Source: Chloroflexota bacterium
Lineage (GTDB): Bacteria; Chloroflexota; Chloroflexia; Thermomicrobiales; UBA6265
Length of the DNA: 13,069 bases
Direction of reading: 5' to 3'
Assembly: GCA_023424355.1 (NCBI GenBank)
Contig: JAFAEA010000293.1
Span: 1 to 13,069 of the forward strand
The translations under genes and the position numbers were made by a program. The notes below the pieces were generated by a model. The model ran no database searches, was not told the origin of the DNA, and was given only the letters and a program-made list of their open reading frames with translations. The first letter of the stretch is position 1, and each line of letters starts with the position of its first letter. Positions 5,938 through 11,710 of the stretch are shown here, piece by piece.

Positions 5938-6588
5938 TTATGGTGCCAGTCTCACAGTGTGCCAGGAATCGTCTGCTTCACGCGTGAACAGAATGCGATC
6001 GTGTAATCGGTTCTCGCGCCCCTGCCAGAACTCAATTGAGGTTGGGCGAATGCGATATCCGCCCCAATGTTCGGGCCTCGGCACCGGAGCATCTTCCCCA
6101 TATTGCCGTTCAAGTTCGTTCCATCGATCCCGAACGACGTCAGCCGATTCAACTTCAGCACTTTGATCGCTGGCGATGGCGCCGAACTGGCTACCTCGTG
6201 GACGAGATGCGAAATATTCGTCCGATTGCTCAGGCGAGACACGAGTAGCAACTCCGGTCCAGCGGACCTGGCGCTGCAGGCTCGGCCAGTAGAACAGCGC
6301 ACACACATTCGGGTTGAGTTCTATCGCCTGCCCTTTGGCGCTTTCGTAGTTGGTGTAGAACACCAGACCCTCGTGATCGAAGGATTTCATCAGCACCGTG
6401 CGGGCCTGGGGCACGCCCTCAGGAGTAACTGTCGCCACCACCATCGCGTTGGCCTCTGCGATACTGGTATCCCGAACTTCATCGAACCAAAGCGAGAACT
6501 GTTCGATGGGATCGTGCAACACATCGCGGTCCCCAAGTGTGCCGAGTTCGTAGGACATTCGCATTTCAGCAACAGATTTCGCGTTCAT
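5938..6588 (-). CDS. pdxH: Pyridoxamine/pyridoxine 5'-phosphate oxidase
   Basis: The 216-residue enzyme is full length for the family. It oxidises pyridoxine or pyridoxamine 5'-phosphate to pyridoxal 5'-phosphate with FMN and oxygen, in the cytoplasm. Family signatures are clear: PQARTVLMKSFDHEGLVFYTNYESAKG (60-86, FMN-binding core), QVRWTGVATRV (107-117), SRPRGSQFGAIASDQS (128-143), and the C-terminal PNP-binding block HWGGYRIRPTSIEFWQGR...RLHDRILF...W...RLAP. One small deviation is YESAKG where many members have an Arg before the Lys. There is no Shine-Dalgarno site before ATG 6588; ATG 6564 or 6558 are alternatives, and a leaderless transcript is possible. It is divergent from the 6672 gene across an 83-bp spacer with a strong dyad. 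Confidence 0.97.
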   Translation of the reverse strand: MNAKSVAEMRMSYELGTLGDRDVLHDPIEQFSLWFDEVRDTSIAEANAMVVATVTPEGVPQARTVLMKSFDHEGLVFYTNYESAKGQAIELNPNVCALFYWPSLQRQVRWTGVATRVSPEQSDEYFASRPRGSQFGAIASDQSAEVESADVVRDRWNELERQYGEDAPVPRPEHWGGYRIRPTSIEFWQGRENRLHDRILFTREADDSWHTVRLAP

Positions 6589-6617
6589 GGCAGATTTTTG
6601 TACCCTGTTGGCATACT

Positions 6618-6633
6618 GACATCAGTTGATGTC
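6618..6633. promoter_or_regulatory. Dyad GACATCA-GT-TGATGTC in the pdxH / secreted-protein divergent spacer
   Basis: A perfect 7-bp inverted repeat with a 2-bp centre lies 30 bp upstream of pdxH and 39 bp upstream of the opposite gene, a typical place for a dimeric regulator to control one or both promoters. A TACAAT-like box on the minus strand lies about 10 bp beyond it (near 6645-6650). No regulator is encoded nearby. Confidence 0.5.
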
Positions 6634-6671
6634 TCTCGTGAGAATTGTACGTCAGTTTTGGAGGTTTGCGG

Positions 6672-7193
6672 ATGCGGTCCACACTCGTTGTCTCGTTCTT
6701 GCTTGGTTTGATGTGGTTGGTACCTTCAACATCGGCACAAGCTACCTGCGAACTCACTCCCCTCACCTTGCCGCTTTTCGATGGCACCCCTGTTTCGGAG
6801 CTTGCGACTCCTGCCGCCACACCAGTTTCCGTTTCACTTGATGAAGAGGAAGCTCGCGAGGTGCTGGAGATGTACGTCGCTTGCACCAACACCGGCGATC
6901 CGACACTGGTATGGGCGATGTTCACGCCGCGCTGGTTCTCGGCCGAGTTCGCAGACTCTGAGGAGCACTATTTGCCAGCTTTTGAGTACGAAATCGCCAC
7001 CGGGAACAACGAGGTAGTGAACCCTCTGGTTCTGGAATCAATCGACGAAATTGAGCCGCAGGAAGACGGACGCATCGCCGTGACGGCGACGTTCAGCAGC
7101 GGCAGTTCAAGCTGGACCGATCAACTGATCATCGCAAACATCGATGGTCAGTGGTTGATTGATGATGTGGTGCTGGTATCGCCAGAAGGCTGA
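6672..7193 (+). CDS. Secreted NTF2/SnoaL-like protein with an ATPAATP linker
   Basis: ATG 6672 is chosen because GGAGG lies 7 bases before it; the frame is open further up. The 173-residue product has a signal peptide (1-22, cleavage near PSTSAQA). A short linker VSELATPAATPVSVS (41-55) precedes a domain from about 57 with the pattern of NTF2-like proteins: a helix EEEAREVLEMYVACTNTGDPTLVWAMFTPRWF followed by beta strands RIAVTATFSSGSSSWTDQLIIANIDGQWLIDDVVLV. Such domains bind small ligands or mediate protein contacts; no catalytic residues are identifiable. The last 46 bases overlap, tail to tail, with the converging 7148-7696 gene. Confidence 0.85.
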   Translation: MRSTLVVSFLLGLMWLVPSTSAQATCELTPLTLPLFDGTPVSELATPAATPVSVSLDEEEAREVLEMYVACTNTGDPTLVWAMFTPRWFSAEFADSEEHYLPAFEYEIATGNNEVVNPLVLESIDEIEPQEDGRIAVTATFSSGSSSWTDQLIIANIDGQWLIDDVVLVSPEG

Positions 7194-7696
7194 TTCCCCA
7201 GGAGTCGGTTCTGTTCGAGGTACGTACCTCGATAGCTATCGCGCACGAGATTTTTCAGCGTCAGCACGAAATCATCGTCTCCCCGACCTCCGCTGAGAAA
7301 GATCGGATAGTTGGACGCTCGCTGACTCCCAACGAGAGTGGCACCGAAAGGTGATCTGCGGACGGAGGCGAACTCGGTCCAGCGGCGGAATGGTCCTTTG
7401 CCGGTGCGAATTCCCGAGGTTGTCAGCAAATAGCTTGTCGGAATCGCGAGGAGCAGCCCGTAGAAGACGAGGAGTGGGAACATCAGCCACCAATGGGTGT
7501 GCCCAAGGATGGCGCCGATCAGCAGCACACTCATGCCCAACACAAACGATGTTGCCAGCATTTTCATGCGAGCCAGAACAGGCACAGGCACGGTAAGCAG
7601 CAGTTCGCCATCCGATCCTCCCGGTGACCAACCGACCATCAGAATCCAGGCGATGAGCGGCACGAATGGCAGCAAAGTAAATGCGGCTGTCACCAT
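7148..7696 (-). CDS. Membrane protein of unknown function, three helices and a cytoplasmic basic domain
   Basis: The 182-residue protein has hydrophobic segments at about 3-22, 48-65 and 68-91. A soluble C-terminal part follows, with TTSGIRTGKGPFRRWTEFASV (92-112) and SNYPIFLSGGRGDDDFVLTL (128-147). The phrase GIR.GKGPFRRW resembles small membrane proteins with a DUF5673/PH-like tail, but I cannot confirm the family. AAGGA lies 8 bases before the ATG. A candidate promoter and an inverted repeat lie upstream (7743-7773). The tail after about 160 is polar and poorly structured, and its coding region overlaps the end of the convergent gene by 46 bases. Confidence 0.8.
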   Translation of the reverse strand: MVTAAFTLLPFVPLIAWILMVGWSPGGSDGELLLTVPVPVLARMKMLATSFVLGMSVLLIGAILGHTHWWLMFPLLVFYGLLLAIPTSYLLTTSGIRTGKGPFRRWTEFASVRRSPFGATLVGSQRASNYPIFLSGGRGDDDFVLTLKNLVRDSYRGTYLEQNRLLGNQPSGDTSTTSSINH

Positions 7697-7742
7697 GTAC
7701 TACATCCTTGGAATTCGATAGGACCGGGAACGCAACTACGCG

Positions 7743-7773
7743 CGGGAATAAATTCCCACTGGTTCATACTATA
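7743..7773 (-). promoter_or_regulatory. Candidate promoter with GGGAAT-AA-ATTCCC dyad upstream of the 7696 membrane gene
   Basis: On the minus strand TATAGT (7768-7773) resembles a -10 box, with TTTCAA about 16 bases further upstream as a weak -35. The inverted repeat GGGAAT/ATTCCC (7743-7756) lies just downstream of the -10, over the expected start of transcription, so it could be a repressor site or a 5' hairpin. Confidence 0.35.
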
Positions 7774-7806
7774 CCCATTCGACTATGCGTTGAAATGACC
7801 GAAATA

Positions 7807-8652
7807 TCAGGAATGTGGCGTGGCTAACGGCGTGCCGGCAGGTGTAGCCATCGGGTTCGCGTACAGTTCGCCGGCAGGTGCCGACTCCAGGACTCCTTCG
7901 GGGACCTCGACTCGCACGATACTGATCTCATTTTGCAGGTAGATCACGGTATCGTTGTGAACAAATCCCATCCAGGGGACGAATCCCCGGCCACGATATA
8001 TGGCTTCAATCTCTTCGTACTCGCCCCAATATTGCACGGATAGTTGCCAGTCACCCGCCAGGTAACTCGCTGCGTCTGCACGTAAAAAACAACCGACGAG
8101 TCGCTTGTTTGGAGAAGGTCGATGGCAAAATCCATAGGTTTTCTCCCAAGTAGGGGTTTCCCACTCGCCGGGAACATCAGGCACGGCGTCAGCTGAATCA
8201 AGCTGATCAACGGCCATGGATTCTGGCTCGATGGTAAACGCTGCCATATCGCCGGAATCTGTATGTTCGCCACGCATCAGCATCAGCGTGCCATCTCCGT
8301 TGGCCGACGTGAAATCGATGGTTTTTAGGGGAACAAGCACTCGTTCGCCCGTTTCCAGGTTTTCGAGTTCGTTCCCCTGCTCATTCGGCCAGGCGATGAA
8401 CTGCGCCCGATACAACCAGGGGTTGGTATCCGACGCATCACCATTGTTGAGGGGGATGACGATTAACAAGGCACCATCGGCGGAATCTGCAATGACTTCT
8501 GCATCCTTTCCGGGAACCAGATTAGTTTGCAGGGCCAGGTCGTAGCGAAGATCATTGTTCACAATCAGCGGTGTGGCGACGAGTATGGCGAGAAGCGCCA
8601 GACTGCCGACAATGATCATGACCCTTCGTTGCAGTGTCCTGTGATGATGCAT
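7807..8652 (-). CDS. Membrane-anchored extracytoplasmic protein of unknown function with ATPAGTPLATP tail
   Basis: The 281-residue product has a His/Arg-rich start (MHHHRTLQRR), one membrane helix (about 12-31), and a large extracytoplasmic region. Two cysteines (FCHRPS and VGCFLR, about 185-200) could form a disulfide. Segments such as GALLIVIPLNNGD, GTLMLMRGEHTDSG and DTVIYLQNEISIVRVEVP suggest a beta-rich fold, perhaps propeller-like; no family is recognised. It ends NPMATPAGTPLATPHS. It begins 6 bases after the stop of the His-rich gene, so the two form an operon. The ribosome site is weak (AGGG four bases from the ATG), and ATG 8619 is an alternative start that would still keep the helix. 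Confidence 0.8.
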   Translation of the reverse strand: MHHHRTLQRRVMIIVGSLALLAILVATPLIVNNDLRYDLALQTNLVPGKDAEVIADSADGALLIVIPLNNGDASDTNPWLYRAQFIAWPNEQGNELENLETGERVLVPLKTIDFTSANGDGTLMLMRGEHTDSGDMAAFTIEPESMAVDQLDSADAVPDVPGEWETPTWEKTYGFCHRPSPNKRLVGCFLRADAASYLAGDWQLSVQYWGEYEEIEAIYRGRGFVPWMGFVHNDTVIYLQNEISIVRVEVPEGVLESAPAGELYANPMATPAGTPLATPHS

Positions 8653-8658
8653 GAAACC

Positions 8659-8928
8659 CTATTCTTCGTCATCTTCCTCTTCGTCCATCGATTCGAGCTC
8701 GTACTCGCCGCTGGCAACAACGGAGAGATCGCTCATGGCATCGAAGATACCGAAGGTGAGGTCTTCAAAATCGACTTCGCCGTGGACAAAGCTGACGAAT
8801 GCCTCGGTCAGCTCGCGACCGATTTCGCGCGCAATCTGCTCCTGCTCGGCAGCAAGCTCATCGGCGTTCAAATCCCGTGTGGCAACTTCGTGTTCATGGT
8901 CATGGTCGTGATCGTGGTGATGGCTCAT
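8659..8928 (-). CDS. Small His-rich, acidic-tailed protein, probable metal binder
   Basis: The 89-residue cytoplasmic-looking protein starts MSHHHDHDHDHEHE, with seven His alternating with acidic residues. Such tracts commonly bind Zn or Ni ions. A helical middle (NADELAAEQEQIAREIGRELTEAFVSFVHGEVDFEDLTFGIFDAMSDLSV) follows, then a strongly acidic C-terminus (MDEEEDDEE). There are no Cys and no signal peptide. The start is secure: AGGAG lies 7 bases before the ATG. It heads an operon with the membrane-anchored 7807-8652 product and has a dyad and a hairpin upstream. Metal storage or delivery is inferred from composition only, and the family is not recognised. Confidence 0.82.
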   Translation of the reverse strand: MSHHHDHDHDHEHEVATRDLNADELAAEQEQIAREIGRELTEAFVSFVHGEVDFEDLTFGIFDAMSDLSVVASGEYELESMDEEEDDEE

Positions 8929-8952
8929 GTGGATTCTCCTTTGAAGTAGTTA

Positions 8953-8974
8953 AGGAAAGCTCCAACGCTTTCCT
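8953..8974 (-). repeat. Hairpin in the leader of the His-rich gene
   Basis: AGGAAAGC (8953-8960) and GCTTTCCT (8967-8974) form a perfect 8-bp stem with a 6-base loop, 25 bases upstream of the His-rich gene start. On the minus strand it is followed by TAACTACTTC, then the ribosome site. There is no T tract, so a terminator role is unlikely; it may influence mRNA stability or initiation. Confidence 0.5.
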
Positions 8975-8981
8975 CATAGAT

Positions 8982-9006
8982 TGTAGTGGCAATTGTCAAC
9001 ATTACA
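8982..9006. promoter_or_regulatory. Dyad TGTAGTG-N11-CATTACA in the divergent spacer
   Basis: The outer arms match at 6 of 7 positions across an 11-bp centre that contains CAATTG. The site lies between the divergent His-rich gene and the GT-C gene, 54 bp from the former, and includes TTGACA read on the minus strand. This arrangement is typical of a regulated promoter, possibly metal-responsive given the His-rich product. The regulator class cannot be assigned from the sequence. Confidence 0.35.
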
Positions 9007-9039
9007 CCGGCTTGTTAGCGTATCCTTTTCGCGGATTCT

Positions 9040-9082
9040 GCGTTCACTCAAGTATCCTAGGCAGGATCGGCGTTGACTCAGG
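9040..9082. repeat. Imperfect direct repeat GCGTT(C/G)ACTCA(A/G)G
   Basis: Thirteen-base copies at 9040-9052 and 9070-9082 match at 11 positions and start exactly 30 bp apart, about three turns of the helix. Between them is a short ATCCT/AGGAT inverted repeat. They lie 34-76 bp before the TTG start of the GT-C gene and could bind an activator or be chance. Confidence 0.4.
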
Positions 9083-9115
9083 CAGTAATCGCAACTCAGC
9101 ATCGGAGCACAAGCA

Positions 9116-11710
9116 TTGAACCAAATTGCCTTGCCAGCAACCGGTAATCCCTCAGTCTCCAAAAGTCAGCAAATTGCCCAGGCAATCACACTTGAACGCT
9201 TGCTTTGGCTCGGGCTGATCCTGGTGGCGATCTGGACCCGATTTTGGGATCTCGGATATCGCGCCCAGCATCACGATGAATCACTGCATTCCTATTACAG
9301 CTGGCTGTTTGGATCCGGCGAACGTGCCTATGTGCACCACCCTCTGATGCATGGACCCTTCCTGTTTCATGCCAACGCCCTGGTGTATAAGCTTTTTGGC
9401 GCATCCGATACCACCAGCAGATTGGTGCCCGCACTCTTCGGGGTAGCGATCGTAGCGATGCCCTGGCTGCTGCGTTCCAAGAACCTGCTCGGTCGCTGGG
9501 GAGCCCTGGCAGGAGGTTTCATGCTGCTGATTTCTCCCAGCATGCTCTACTACACCCGCTACATCCGTCACGATCCGTACATGGTGGCTGGATGTTTGCT
9601 GCTTGCAATCGCAATTTTCCGCTATCTCGAGAAGCCAGAACGCAAGTGGATCATTACAGCGTTCGCCAGTGTTGGATTCCTGCTCACCAACCACGAATTG
9701 GTGTTGGCCACCTTCCTGATTATGGTGGTGATTCTGTGGGGATCACTGCTCCTCACCCATCTGCGACCGCTCATCCCGGTTCACGTGGTCGCCCTCGGGT
9801 TGCTGGCAATCTCCGCCTCGATGTGGATGAGCCACGAGTTCCCGCCCATTCCTTGGAGTCGACCTGCCACAAGCGCCCTGACGGGCGACCAATTCGTCAC
9901 CTTCATGAAAGTCGGTGGCCCAGTCATCCTGGCGTTCATCGGCATCCTCATCGCAATCGCGGCGATCAAGCGCATTGAAATCGCAGCGGGAGTCAGCCTA
10001 TTGCTCGGAGTGATCGGTATTGGCTGGTTGTTCTTTGCCGATCGATACATTCCTGCGGTGCCGGATTGGTCCGGCATCACCGAGGATCAAACCAATACAT
10101 TTCTGACTACATCGGAGTTTTACTGGGCAGTCTTCCAACATCCGTTAGTGCAGGCTGCACTGGTGATCGGCGCGATATTTATCATCGGCTGCTTTGTCAC
10201 CGTGCGCTGGATGCTTCAGGACAAGCCAGAAGACATCGATGGCATCGACTATGTCCTCGGTGATTCCCGGCCGAATAGCGTGGCCTACGGGGTGATGCAT
10301 GCCTTGCGTGATCCTGCCGGTTTGGCCATTGGTGCGTTCGTCGCCATCGCCATCTGGGTGGTGCTATTCACCACGTTCTTTAGCAATCCGGCAGGTATCG
10401 GCACGGGTACCTATGAAACCAATGGCACCCTCCTCTACTGGCTGGGTCAACACGATGTGCAACGTGGCGAACAGCCGTGGTTCTACTTCATCATTCTTGG
10501 CTTGCAATACGAGTGGCTCACGGTAACGCTGGCAGCAGCAGGTTCAGTGCTGTTGGCCTGGCGCCTGATTCGCTGGATCACTGGCGGTGGCTCCGGAAGC
10601 AATCTGATTTGGAACCTTTTCATCGTCGGTTGGTTTGCCGGCATGTTCCTCGTTGTGAGCTGGGCCGGCGAAAAAATGCCCTGGCTCATCATGCACATCG
10701 TGCTTCCTGCCGCACTTGTCGCGGCCTGGGTCATCAATACTGTCGTTGAGGGTGCCATCGCCTGGTATCGCGAACATGAAACCCCAAGTACCGGCATTGG
10801 CAAGTACGGCTCGTATGCGCTCGGAATCGGCCTGATTGCTCTGGCATTCAGCTGGTTCTTCCTCTCGGCCCGACTCACCTGGGGCGAATGGGTGTCGCTT
10901 GATAACGGCCTCTGGACGCGTACGATTGCCGATGCTGCCCTGAACGACTGGTGGAAGCTGGCATTGCCGCCACTCATCGCAATGTTCGCTATCGCGATTG
11001 CCATTTGGCTGATCGGTCCGCGACGAACCGCCTACTCCACTTTGGCGGCAGCAATCGGCATCATGTGCCTGTTCCAGGTACATGCAGGATTCCGCACATC
11101 GTTTATCGATGGCGATCTCGCGGTAGACACGCTGATCTACAACACCATCAGCTCGGATATGACCCAGTTCACCTCTGATATGTCCGATCTCAGCATGGTG
11201 CTCTACGGGGATAACTCCATCACGATTGCCTACGATCAGTGCAAGATGCAGTGGCCAACCAACTGGTATCTGAACAAAGACGAGTTCCCCAATGCGACAT
11301 TCACTTCGTACATGTCCATCGACAATCCGGATGTGATTCTGGTGGCGCAGGATAGCCAGGGTTGTAGTTGGCCAGACAAAATCCCCGGCTACACCCCGCA
11401 GATCTACAGTCTGCGTGTACATGAAACCGAATCGACTGCGTATCGCATGTTCGCGATTGCCCCGGAGCTTCCGCCGTCGAAATCGGCGTGGAAGTATGCC
11501 GAGAATCCACACGATCTCGCCGCGGTGATCCGCTCGATCGGCTCCAGCATGCAGTTCGCAACTACCCCTGAAGGTCAGCAGAAGGTGTTCCGACAGGTTA
11601 TGTTCCGCGATCAGTCGTCTGAACAAACCGTCTACTACATGACCGTGTGGGTGAGAAACGATCTTCTCCCGCAGTACAACGACATTCGATATGGAGAGAA
11701 TCTTCCATGA
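9116..11710 (+). CDS. Agl23-like (TIGR03663) GT-C family membrane protein
   Basis: The 864-residue polytopic protein starts with TTG at 9116, backed by CGGAG eight bases upstream. The first helix (about 28-46) is followed by the first extracytoplasmic loop motif RFWDLGYRAQHHDESLHSYYSW. The adjacent Asp54-Glu55 matches the acidic pair of GT-C glycosyltransferases (PMT/ArnT-like), which use polyprenyl-phosphate sugars at the outer membrane face. The loop continues YVHHPLMHGPFLFHANALVYKLFG.SDTTSRL, diagnostic of the TIGR03663 family, annotated as flippase-activity-associated Agl23. About a dozen helices extend to roughly residue 655, and the last 200 residues form a soluble extracytoplasmic domain. 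Likely role: sugar transfer to, or flipping of, lipid-linked glycans; the acceptor is unknown. Its TGA overlaps the next ATG by 4 bases, so the two are coupled. Confidence 0.9.
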   Translation: MNQIALPATGNPSVSKSQQIAQAITLERLLWLGLILVAIWTRFWDLGYRAQHHDESLHSYYSWLFGSGERAYVHHPLMHGPFLFHANALVYKLFGASDTTSRLVPALFGVAIVAMPWLLRSKNLLGRWGALAGGFMLLISPSMLYYTRYIRHDPYMVAGCLLLAIAIFRYLEKPERKWIITAFASVGFLLTNHELVLATFLIMVVILWGSLLLTHLRPLIPVHVVALGLLAISASMWMSHEFPPIPWSRPATSALTGDQFVTFMKVGGPVILAFIGILIAIAAIKRIEIAAGVSLLLGVIGIGWLFFADRYIPAVPDWSGITEDQTNTFLTTSEFYWAVFQHPLVQAALVIGAIFIIGCFVTVRWMLQDKPEDIDGIDYVLGDSRPNSVAYGVMHALRDPAGLAIGAFVAIAIWVVLFTTFFSNPAGIGTGTYETNGTLLYWLGQHDVQRGEQPWFYFIILGLQYEWLTVTLAAAGSVLLAWRLIRWITGGGSGSNLIWNLFIVGWFAGMFLVVSWAGEKMPWLIMHIVLPAALVAAWVINTVVEGAIAWYREHETPSTGIGKYGSYALGIGLIALAFSWFFLSARLTWGEWVSLDNGLWTRTIADAALNDWWKLALPPLIAMFAIAIAIWLIGPRRTAYSTLAAAIGIMCLFQVHAGFRTSFIDGDLAVDTLIYNTISSDMTQFTSDMSDLSMVLYGDNSITIAYDQCKMQWPTNWYLNKDEFPNATFTSYMSIDNPDVILVAQDSQGCSWPDKIPGYTPQIYSLRVHETESTAYRMFAIAPELPPSKSAWKYAENPHDLAAVIRSIGSSMQFATTPEGQQKVFRQVMFRDQSSEQTVYYMTVWVRNDLLPQYNDIRYGENLP

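Noticed and set aside
8527..8949. 140-codon open frame on the plus strand
   Set aside because: It is antisense to the His-rich gene, which has a strong ribosome site and sensible composition.
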